From Chloroflexota bacterium (GTDB taxonomy: Bacteria > Chloroflexota > Limnocylindria > Limnocylindrales > CSP1-4), in the NCBI GenBank assembly GCA_017882025.1, contig JADGQG010000022.1, positions 1 to 15,682 on the forward strand: a stretch of 15,682 nt of DNA. Direction: 5' to 3'. Positions within the stretch are counted from its first letter, which is position 1. Every line of letters starts with the position of its first letter. Made by a program: the position numbers and the translations under genes. Below the pieces are notes generated by a model. It was not told the DNA's origin. It ran no database searches and worked only from the letters and a program-made list of their open reading frames with translations. Shown piece after piece: positions 1 through 4,972 of the stretch.

Positions 1-35
1 ACGGTGGCGAGCGTGCGTCCTTCGAGCGGCGACAT
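1..35 (-). CDS. 5' end of an unidentified gene, cut by window edge
   Basis: Only the first 11 codons (MSPLEGRTLAT) lie inside the window, reading leftward from an ATG at 35-33, ten bases past the methyltransferase stop. The start is supported by an exact TAGACT hexamer (48-43) followed by seven bases and then the ATG. The same arrangement precedes the YdeI-like gene at 2343, so a leaderless transcript is likely. There is no Shine-Dalgarno sequence. An N-terminus of the form LxGRT occurs in short-chain dehydrogenases among others, but eleven residues are too few to name a family. Confidence 0.4.
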   Translation of the reverse strand, partial: MSPLEGRTLAT

Positions 36-42
36 GCCCGCG

Positions 43-48
43 AGTCTA
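43..48 (-). promoter_or_regulatory. Leaderless-type -10 box (TAGACT) for the edge gene
   Basis: TAGACT on the minus strand, exactly seven bases before the ATG at 35. Its first three bases are also the TAG stop codon of the methyltransferase gene. No convincing -35 box is visible. The same hexamer and spacing recur at 2330-2335. Confidence 0.45.
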
Positions 49-957
49 CTCTGCCGGCCAGGCACGCCCGGAGGCAAGGAGGAAGAAGCGCCCCGTCGTC
101 GCGACCGTCACGTCCCCGAATCCGGCCGCGCCTATCGCCGCGGCCAGCTCACCCGGCTCATAGAACACTTTCGGGATCGTGAACGTGCGCCCGTCGACAA
201 GGCGCCGGAGGGCGAGGTCCGGCGCAGACGGCTCGGCCCGGTCGCGGGTGCCCGACGCCGGATCCAGGAGCGAGTCGATCAGGGCGAACGTGCCGCCCGG
301 GCGGAGCCAGGCACGGGAGATCGCCAGGAACTCCGCGAGCCGCGGACGCGGGACGTGGCTGAGCCAGAAGCCGGTGAAGAGCGCGTCGACGGCCCGGTCG
401 GGCGCGGCCCAGGCGTCGCGCACGTGGAGGTGCGCCCGGAGGCGATGTGCCAGCAAGCGGTCCCGGGCACGGTCGAGCGGGGCGGACGCCGCGTCGTAGG
501 CATGCAGCTCCCCCTTGGTGGCGAGCAGTGCCGACCACCAGCCGGTCCCGGCGGCAAGCTCGACGATCTCGCCGCCGAGCGGCAGCGCGTCGACCCACGT
601 CGTGGCCGTGTCCAGCTCCATCTGCCAGGCCAGGTCCTGGACGGGCCCGTGCGCATAGCGCCCGCGGCGCAGGTACCAGTCGTCGTACTCGCCCGCGCGC
701 GCCTCGTAGTACGGGACCAACTCCTCCTCGTGGGTGGGCGGCGCGGGCTGGGTGGGCACCGATCCGGCCGTGGGCGTGGCTCGCGCTTCGAGCGCGGCCC
801 GGAGCCGGAAGCGGACGAACGGATTCTCGCCCGCCCGTCCCAGGCAGTCGGGACAGAGGCGGGCGTGCGCCTCCAGGTCGTCGGACGCCCGTGGCTGCCA
901 CGTCCGTCCGCACCAGAGGCAGGCGAATGGGCGGGGGCCGCCGGGCGGCGAGGTCAC
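46..957 (-). CDS. Zinc-ribbon SAM-dependent methyltransferase
   Basis: A 303-residue class I S-adenosylmethionine-dependent methyltransferase. Residues 13-38 hold two CxxC pairs (C13/C16 and C35/C38), a likely zinc ribbon. A proline/alanine-rich linker (about 60-78) leads into a Rossmann-type methyltransferase domain with SAM motif I at about 133-140 (ELAAGTGW) and a WLRPGGTFALIDS strand typical of the family. The start is taken as GTG at 957-955, which overlaps the upstream stop in a GTGA arrangement and implies translational coupling with the cobalamin-binding protein gene. The frame stays open far upstream, but that part is antisense to better genes. The substrate is unknown. The generic family assignment is secure; the zinc ribbon suggests nucleic-acid or protein binding, which is inference. 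Confidence 0.85.
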   Translation of the reverse strand: MTSPPGGPRPFACLWCGRTWQPRASDDLEAHARLCPDCLGRAGENPFVRFRLRAALEARATPTAGSVPTQPAPPTHEEELVPYYEARAGEYDDWYLRRGRYAHGPVQDLAWQMELDTATTWVDALPLGGEIVELAAGTGWWSALLATKGELHAYDAASAPLDRARDRLLAHRLRAHLHVRDAWAAPDRAVDALFTGFWLSHVPRPRLAEFLAISRAWLRPGGTFALIDSLLDPASGTRDRAEPSAPDLALRRLVDGRTFTIPKVFYEPGELAAAIGAAGFGDVTVATTGRFFLLASGRAWPAE

Positions 958-1772
958 AGGGCGTGGACCCAGCTGCCGGCCGTCGCCAGGTCCACGAAGG
1001 CCGCGGGATCGAAGATCTCGGCCAGGATCTCGATCCCGTCGATCACTCGCGGTCCCGGGCGGCTGAAATAGGCGGACGCGTCGAGGGCAAGGACGCGACC
1101 GAGGCGAACCGCCTGGATCTCGGACCAGAACGGGGGCCGTGGCGTAGCACTCCACGCCCGGGTCACCTCGCCGAGGTGCATTCCGTGCGGAACCAGGAGC
1201 AGCACTTCGGGATCCACATCCGCGATGGCCTCCCACGTGGCCGACCGGCTGGACTCGCCATCGCTCCCGAGTACCTCCCAGCCCCCGGCGCGCCGGATCT
1301 GCTCGGGCAGCCAGAGGCCCACCGACGAGAGAGGGTCGAGCCGGTCGAGGGCCACGACCCGCGGTGCGTGATGACCCTCGTCGCGCCGCTCCGCGGCGAT
1401 CTCCTCGACGTCCGCGAGGCGCTCGCGGAGGATCTCCACGAGCCCGACGGCCTCGTCCTCGGCATCGGTCATCGCTCCGACGGTCGCGATCGCGTGGAAG
1501 ATGCCCTCCAGGCTGGCCGGATCCAGGACGACCACCGCGACGTGGGGCCCCAGCTCCCAGTCGCGCGGCCCTGCTCCCGCGAAGACCAGGTCCGGCCGCA
1601 GCGAGGCCAGCGCGGCCCCGTCGACCGCGCCCGAAGACGGCCGCGTGACGACCGGGCGCCCAACCACGGCCAGGGGGAAGTCGCAGGCGTGCGACACGCC
1701 CACGAGGGCGTCCTCGAGCCCGAGTGCCCAGACGATCTCCGTGGCGGCCGGAAGGAGCGAGACAATGCGCAT
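954..1772 (-). CDS. Cobalamin-binding protein, BtuF/FepB-type periplasmic-binding fold
   Basis: A 272-residue protein of the helical-backbone metal-receptor family (BtuF-like, COG0614). The N-terminus MRIVSLLPAATEI begins directly at the first beta strand, so there is no signal peptide or lipobox and the protein is predicted to be cytosolic. Family marks include the VSLLPAATE strand, HACDFP, RPVVTRP, the SLRPDLVFAG strand and WEAIADVDPEVLLLVPHGM near residue 180. The segment between RPVVTR and LRPDLV is shorter than in many relatives, and the TQDLCxVCAVS-like stretch common in this subgroup is absent. There is no adjacent BtuC or BtuD, so a vitamin B12 uptake role is not supported by context. 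It may store or sense corrinoids, or have drifted to another ligand. Its TGA overlaps the methyltransferase GTG, so the two are probably co-expressed. Confidence 0.8.
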   Translation of the reverse strand: MRIVSLLPAATEIVWALGLEDALVGVSHACDFPLAVVGRPVVTRPSSGAVDGAALASLRPDLVFAGAGPRDWELGPHVAVVVLDPASLEGIFHAIATVGAMTDAEDEAVGLVEILRERLADVEEIAAERRDEGHHAPRVVALDRLDPLSSVGLWLPEQIRRAGGWEVLGSDGESSRSATWEAIADVDPEVLLLVPHGMHLGEVTRAWSATPRPPFWSEIQAVRLGRVLALDASAYFSRPGPRVIDGIEILAEIFDPAAFVDLATAGSWVHAL

Positions 1773-1806
1773 CGGGCCGAGGTGACTCCCAGAGCCGGAG
1801 ACGAAG

Positions 1807-1837
1807 CGACCGGCCGCCCGTGGCCGGGGGCCGGTCG
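1807..1837. terminator. Hairpin between ferredoxin and btuF-like gene
   Basis: Inverted repeat with arms CGACCGGCC (1807-1815) and GGCCGGTCG (1829-1837), a perfect 9-bp stem with a 13-base loop. It sits in the 111-bp gap downstream of the ferredoxin gene. No U-run follows, so it is only a possible attenuator or terminator. Confidence 0.35.
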
Positions 1838-1854
1838 TCGAAGGGCGAACGCCG

Positions 1855-1876
1855 CGGCGCCCGGTCAGGGGCGCCG
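1855..1876 (-). terminator. Probable terminator of the ferredoxin gene
   Basis: A perfect 8-bp GC-only stem (CGGCGCCC at 1855-1862 with GGGCGCCG at 1869-1876) and a 6-base loop, starting eight bases past the ferredoxin stop codon in the direction of its transcription. There is no clear T-tract, a common absence in GC-rich genomes. Confidence 0.5.
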
Positions 1877-1883
1877 GCTGCCG

Positions 1884-2171
1884 TCAGGCGGGCTTCAGCG
1901 CCTCGAGCATGGCGCGCGCCGCGGCCTTGTCGGAGAACCACGTCGCGTTGATCTTCGTGTACTCGGCCCACTCGCTCGGCAACGACTCCTCCGGGAAGAT
2001 CGCGGTGACCGGGCACTCGGGCTCGCAGGCGCCGCAATCGATGCACTCGTTCGGGTCGATGTACAGGATCCGGTCGGCGCCCTGCTCGAAATGGATGCAG
2101 TCAACGGGGCAGACCGCTACGCATGCCTGGTCCATCACATCGACGCACGGCTCAGCGATCACGTAGGTCAT
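1884..2171 (-). CDS. 7Fe ferredoxin ([3Fe-4S][4Fe-4S])
   Basis: A 95-residue electron-transfer ferredoxin of the Azotobacter/Mycobacterium (FdxA) type. Eight cysteines occur at 9, 17, 21, 25, 43, 46, 49 and 53. By family rule C9, C17 and C53 bind the [3Fe-4S] cluster, and C21, C43, C46 and C49 bind the [4Fe-4S] cluster; C25 is the usual extra cysteine. The C-terminal extension after residue 60 (SEWAEYTKINATWF and onward) is typical of this subfamily. The ATG at 2171 has a strong Shine-Dalgarno GGAGG ten bases upstream. The gene is monocistronic by appearance, with hairpins behind it and a divergent gene in front. It probably serves soluble low-potential redox partners; none is encoded next to it. 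Confidence 0.93.
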   Translation of the reverse strand: MTYVIAEPCVDVMDQACVAVCPVDCIHFEQGADRILYIDPNECIDCGACEPECPVTAIFPEESLPSEWAEYTKINATWFSDKAAARAMLEALKPA

Positions 2172-2329
2172 GTCTGGAGAACCTCCGAACCAACTCGACA
2201 TGGAACCGGGCCGCACCGTTCCCGGGCGGCGCCCGCCGACGCCCGCAGCGCGGAGGGTACCACTTGCCACGCCCGTCGGGGCGGCCGCGAGCAGGGATCT
2301 CGCGTCACGGCCCGCCGAGGTCCGGCCAC

Positions 2330-2335
2330 TAGACT
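2330..2335 (+). promoter_or_regulatory. Leaderless-type -10 box (TAGACT) for the YdeI-like gene
   Basis: TAGACT followed by exactly seven bases and then the ATG at 2343, so transcription should begin at or next to the start codon. No Shine-Dalgarno sequence is present, in agreement. The hexamer and spacing are identical to those before the ATG at 35 on the other strand. The rest of the divergent 2172-2342 gap shows no other clear signal. Confidence 0.5.
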
Positions 2336-2342
2336 GCCGTCC

Positions 2343-2978
2343 ATGCCCGCCGTCGACGACGCGTCCCACATCGAGGCCGAGGACCGCGCGGCGTGGCGCG
2401 CCTGGCTCGAGGCGAACCACGCCACGGCCAGCGGCGCCTGGCTGGTGACCTGGCGTGCCGCGTCCGGGCGTTCGGCGCTCGACTACGAGGCGTCCGTCGA
2501 GGAGGCGCTCTGCTTCGGCTGGGTGGACAGCCGTCCGGGCAAGGTGGACGAGCAGCGGACCAGGCTGTACTTCGCGCCACGGAGGCCACGCAGCGCGTGG
2601 TCGGCATCCAACAAGGCACGCATTGCCCGACTCACGGCCGCGGGGCTCATGGCGCAAGCCGGCATCGCAGCCGTGGAACGGGCGATTTCCAATGGCACCT
2701 GGGAGGCCCTCGACGCGGTGGAGCGACTCCTGGTTCCCGCCGATCTCGAAGCGGCCCTCGACGCAGCTCCGCCGGCCGCCGAATGCTGGGCGGCGTTCCC
2801 GCGCTCCACCCGGCGGGGCATCCTCGAGTGGATCGCGCTGGCAAAGCGGCCGGAGACGCGCGCAGCCCGAGTGGAGGAGACGGCCCTCCTGGCCGCCCGC
2901 AACGAGCGGGCGAACCAGTGGCGCCCGAAGGACCAGTGGGCGGTCACGTCAGCGCCCCGAGGAACCGCGGGGCGCTGA
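2343..2978 (+). CDS. YdeI/OmpD-associated (OmdA) family protein
   Basis: A 211-residue protein of the YdeI/OmdA family. It has the typical N-terminal half (RAWLEANHATASGAWL at about 19-34, then EEALCFGWVDSRPGKVDE with the conserved CFGWVDS core). The second half includes RLYFAPRRPRSAWSASNKAR and a C-terminal helical OmdA segment (FPRSTRRGILEWIALAKRPETRAARVEE, split by position at about 175-202). Members have been linked to bacteriocin or peptide resistance in enterobacteria, but the biochemical role is unresolved. The ATG at 2343 is preferred because the homologous N-terminus begins there and a leaderless -10 box precedes it; the frame is open much further left but that region is antisense to the ferredoxin. 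The stop codon lies inside a terminator stem. Confidence 0.85.
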   Translation: MPAVDDASHIEAEDRAAWRAWLEANHATASGAWLVTWRAASGRSALDYEASVEEALCFGWVDSRPGKVDEQRTRLYFAPRRPRSAWSASNKARIARLTAAGLMAQAGIAAVERAISNGTWEALDAVERLLVPADLEAALDAAPPAAECWAAFPRSTRRGILEWIALAKRPETRAARVEETALLAARNERANQWRPKDQWAVTSAPRGTAGR

Positions 2979-2979
2979 C
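2948..2979. terminator. Bidirectional terminator hairpin overlapping a stop codon
   Basis: A 12-bp perfect stem (GTCAGCGCCCCG at 2948-2959 with CGGGGCGCTGAC at 2968-2979) and an 8-base loop. The TGA of the YdeI-like gene (2976-2978) is inside the right arm. The hairpin lies between that gene and the convergent small gene ending at 2995, so it can end transcription from both sides. No U-tract is seen. Confidence 0.65.
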
Positions 2980-2994
2980 ACCCGCTTGACGGGG

Positions 2995-3174
2995 TCAGCT
3001 CCATCGCTTGCCGACGAGCGGCGCCGGGACGCCGGCTTCCCCGGGCCGAACGGCAGCGGCCCAGCGCTTGCCGACGTCCGGTGCGTGGAGTACCCCGGGT
3101 TGCGCGGCGGCAATCAGGGCGAGGCCGAGGAGAACGGAGCTGAGCAGGGCGAAGACGCCCCGAGCACGGCGCAT
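2995..3174 (-). CDS. Small exported or membrane-anchored peptide with two VGKRW motifs
   Basis: A 59-codon gene that a 60-residue cutoff would miss. The product starts MRRARG, continues with a hydrophobic stretch (about 7-24, VFALLSSVLLGLALIAAA) and an A-A-A/Q site typical of signal peptidase I cleavage. It ends with a 35-residue tail containing APDVGKRW (31-38) and APLVGKRW (51-58), a 20-residue period. The tail is cationic and carries two tryptophans. Evidence that it is real: a strong GGAGG six bases before the ATG at 3174, a plausible signal peptide, and a stop codon placed just before a bidirectional terminator. It lies 142 bp downstream of the YHS gene on the same strand. No family is recognised. 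It could instead stay anchored as a one-helix membrane protein. Confidence 0.65.
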   Translation of the reverse strand: MRRARGVFALLSSVLLGLALIAAAQPGVLHAPDVGKRWAAAVRPGEAGVPAPLVGKRWS

Positions 3175-3245
3175 GGCGCGCCTCCACGCGATGGCCGCCG
3201 AGCCGGCGGTGGGCGTGCCCCACGCGAACGAGTCTGCCGCACTCG

Positions 3246-3263
3246 GCTTATCGCCCGCTTATC
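3246..3263. repeat. Two GCTTATC direct repeats, 11 bp apart
   Basis: GCTTATC occurs at 3246-3252 and again at 3257-3263, one helical turn apart (GATAAGC on the minus strand). They are about 70-90 bp upstream of the small exported peptide gene in an otherwise very GC-rich gap (3175-3316). They may be part of its promoter or an operator. The gap also has a small 5-bp stem (3283-3295) just past the YHS stop. Confidence 0.3.
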
Positions 3264-3316
3264 TGCCCCGGCCAGCGGCCACGCCGCGAGGCGGCAACGA
3301 CCGGCGCACGAGACCC

Positions 3317-3490
3317 CTACATGCCTCCGGGGGTATAGCTCGGGTCGAGGTAGGTGTCCGGGTTGTCGTCGAAGTCGAGCTTGCAGCCCTTGCCGCAGAA
3401 GTAGTACGTCGTGCCGTCGTGCTCGCTCGTCAGGGTCGCCGTCTCCATGACGACCTCCATCCCACAGACCGGATCGATCGCGACCGCCAT
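3317..3490 (-). CDS. YHS-domain metal-binding mini-protein
   Basis: A 57-residue stand-alone YHS domain. DPVCGMEV lies at 6-13, and the second half contains YYFCGKGCKLDFDDNP at 29-44. The three cysteines C9, C32 and C36 are the usual metal-ligand set. YHS domains are found in copper-transporting ATPases, toluene-monooxygenase-type proteins and as free small proteins, and are thought to bind copper or other soft metals. The ATG at 3490 is chosen over an in-frame upstream ATG because AGGAGG stands seven bases before it and homology begins there. The gene diverges from the DksA-like gene across two palindromes that may control it. Confidence 0.85.
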   Translation of the reverse strand: MAVAIDPVCGMEVVMETATLTSEHDGTTYYFCGKGCKLDFDDNPDTYLDPSYTPGGM

Positions 3491-3512
3491 GGTGCCGCCT
3501 CCTCGGGTTTGT

Positions 3513-3543
3513 CCGGGCTCGAGCCCGGTACTCCCCGGGAGTA
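3513..3543. promoter_or_regulatory. Two adjacent perfect palindromes in a divergent promoter region
   Basis: CCGGGCTCGAGCCCGG (3513-3528, 16 bp, fully self-complementary) abuts TACTCCCCGGGAGTA (3529-3543, two 7-bp arms around one base). They lie between the divergent YHS and DksA-like genes and directly before TATAAG (3542-3547). The second resembles the TACCCC/GGGGTA dyads bound by CsoR-type copper repressors, though it is not identical. An operator role is inference. Confidence 0.45.
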
Positions 3544-3577
3544 TAAGGGCGGGGCCGCGTCGTGCGCGTTGCGAGCG

Positions 3578-3583
3578 TAGGAT
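3578..3583 (+). promoter_or_regulatory. Leaderless-type -10 box (TAGGAT) pointing to a GTG start at 3591
   Basis: TAGGAT is followed by exactly seven bases and then GTG at 3591, matching the TANNNT-N7-start pattern seen at two other genes in this window. It overlaps the alternative ATG at 3582, so if it is the true -10 box the protein starts at 3591 and is three residues shorter. Confidence 0.35.
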
Positions 3584-3929
3584 GGACAGCGTGACTGCGC
3601 CGATCGACCCGACCGCGACCGCCCGTGCCCGCCTCGACGAGGTGCGCATGGCCCTCCGCACGGAGCTTGGCGAGGAGATCGAGGCGCCCGGGCAGATGAC
3701 GTACGGCTCGCAGGCTGCCGCGGCGTCCCACGTCTTCGCCCAGCAGCGTGACCTGGCGCTGCGCGAGCAGGCTGAACGCCGGCTCCACGCCGTTGATCAC
3801 GCGCTGGCACGCCTCGCCGCGGAGAAGTACACGACGTGCGAGACCTGCGGCGGCGAGATCCCGGCCGAGCGCCAGGAGCTGATCCCGTGGGCAACGACCT
3901 GCGTCTCCTGCGGCAGCCACGCCCGGTGA
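3582..3929 (+). CDS. DksA/TraR-like C4 zinc-finger protein
   Basis: A 115-residue protein of the DksA/TraR superfamily. Residues 11-82 are charged and helical (coiled-coil part). The C-terminal C4 zinc finger has C86/C89 and C107/C110, with the family pattern YTTCETCGGEIPAERQELIP followed by ATTCVSCG. DksA relatives bind the RNA polymerase secondary channel and modulate initiation with ppGpp. Here the acidic coiled-coil tip (DxxDxA in DksA) is replaced by SQAAAAS around 43-49, so a classical DksA action is doubtful. ATG 3582 is used; GTG 3591 is a real alternative because a TAGGAT box stands seven bases before it. It diverges from the YHS gene and is followed 43 bp later by the dehydratase gene. 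Confidence 0.85.
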   Translation: MDSVTAPIDPTATARARLDEVRMALRTELGEEIEAPGQMTYGSQAAAASHVFAQQRDLALREQAERRLHAVDHALARLAAEKYTTCETCGGEIPAERQELIPWATTCVSCGSHAR

Positions 3930-3972
3930 CGAGGCCCGTCCGCCGGCGCCTGATCCCCACGCGACCGCGGCG

Positions 3973-4965
3973 ATGAACCCCGACGCACCGCTCGTGGGCC
4001 TCGACCGGATCCGGTCCGCCGCCGTCCTGCTCCGCGGCGTGGCGGCCCGGACGCCCCTCGTCGCGTTCGGCGACCCGGCGCGCGGGCAGCTGCTAAAGGC
4101 GGAGTCCCTCCAGCCGATCGGTGCCTTCAAGTTGCGCGGCGCGTACACGGCGATCGCCTCGCTGGACCCGGCCGAGCTGCTGCGCGGCGTGATCACGTAT
4201 TCGTCGGGGAACCACGCCCAGGGAGTGGCTCGGGCCGCCCGGCTGCTGGGCTGCCCGGCGGTCGTGGTGATGCCGGACAACGCCCCCGCCATCAAGCGCA
4301 CCCGGGTGCTGGCCGACGGTGCCGATGTGGTCACGGTGGGGCCGTCGAGCGCCGAGCGGCAGGCCGTCGCGCAGCGCCTCGCGGCGGAGCGCGGCCTCGC
4401 GATCATCCCGCCCTACGACGACGATCGGATCATCGCCGGCCAGGGCACCTGCGGCCTCGAGATCGCGGAAGACGTCGAGGACCTGGGTCTCGTCCTGGTC
4501 CCCATCGGCGGCGGCGGCCTGGCGAGCGGCGTCGCGGTCGCGGTGAAGGCCCTTCGCCCGGCGGCGCGCGTCATCGGCGTCGAGCCGGAGCTGGCGGCGG
4601 ACGCCAGCGAGTCTCTCGCGCTGGGCCGGATCGTGGAGTGGTCGGCCGCCGACGTTTCGCGGACGATTGCCGACGGAACGCGGACGCAGGCCCTGGGGAT
4701 CCGAACGTTCGCCCACCTGCGCGTCTACCTCGATGGCATCGTGACCGTCTCCGAGGCGGAGATCGCGGCGGGCGTGCGCCTGGCGGCCGAGGAGTCTCGA
4801 CTGGTCGTGGAGCCATCCGGCGCCCTCGCGATCGCGGCGCTTCGGTTCCATGCGGACGAGATCGGGCTGGCCCTCGTCCGCGGAACGGTCGTCGGCGTCG
4901 TCTCGGGCGGCAACGTCGATCCGGACCAATATCGCGCCTATCTTCGGGCGCCCATTCCGGCCTGA
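3973..4965 (+). CDS. PLP-dependent threonine/serine dehydratase family enzyme
   Basis: A 330-residue fold-type II PLP enzyme of the catabolic threonine dehydratase / serine racemase group. The Schiff-base lysine is K53 in QPIGAFKLRGAY (48-59). The substrate loop SSGNHAQG is at 77-84, the phosphate-binding GGGG at 179-182, and the C-terminal SGGNVD at 311-316 contacts the pyridine ring. The length fits the short form with no ACT regulatory domain, so isoleucine feedback control is unlikely. The likely reaction is L-threonine to 2-oxobutanoate plus ammonia, or serine deamination/racemisation, which cannot be told apart from sequence alone. No clear Shine-Dalgarno precedes the ATG. It converges on ctaG with only four bases between the two genes. 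Confidence 0.88.
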   Translation: MNPDAPLVGLDRIRSAAVLLRGVAARTPLVAFGDPARGQLLKAESLQPIGAFKLRGAYTAIASLDPAELLRGVITYSSGNHAQGVARAARLLGCPAVVVMPDNAPAIKRTRVLADGADVVTVGPSSAERQAVAQRLAAERGLAIIPPYDDDRIIAGQGTCGLEIAEDVEDLGLVLVPIGGGGLASGVAVAVKALRPAARVIGVEPELAADASESLALGRIVEWSAADVSRTIADGTRTQALGIRTFAHLRVYLDGIVTVSEAEIAAGVRLAAEESRLVVEPSGALAIAALRFHADEIGLALVRGTVVGVVSGGNVDPDQYRAYLRAPIPA

Positions 4966-4972
4966 GCGCTCA
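4963..4972. other. Palindrome shared by two convergent stop codons
   Basis: TGAGCGCTCA is a perfect 10-bp palindrome. Its first three bases are the TGA of the dehydratase gene (plus) and its last three are the TGA of ctaG (minus). Both genes therefore end in the same ten bases with no room for separate terminators. Confidence 0.8.

Noticed and set aside
958..2046. Upstream extension of the methyltransferase frame on the minus strand
   Set aside because: It overlaps the BtuF-like gene in another frame, has no recognisable domain, and a GTGA overlap start explains the real N-terminus.
447..2342. Long plus-strand open frame running into the YdeI-like gene
   Set aside because: It is antisense to three well-supported minus-strand genes, is rich in Arg/Pro/Gly low-complexity sequence, and only the part from 2343 shows family similarity.
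3523..3543. Dyads between YHS and DksA-like genes as an intrinsic terminator
   Set aside because: The flanking genes diverge, so no transcript is known to end there; an operator role fits better.
3114..4406. A 430-residue minus-strand open frame across YHS, DksA-like and dehydratase genes
   Set aside because: It crosses three recognised genes on both strands and has no protein-like hydrophobic or motif pattern.
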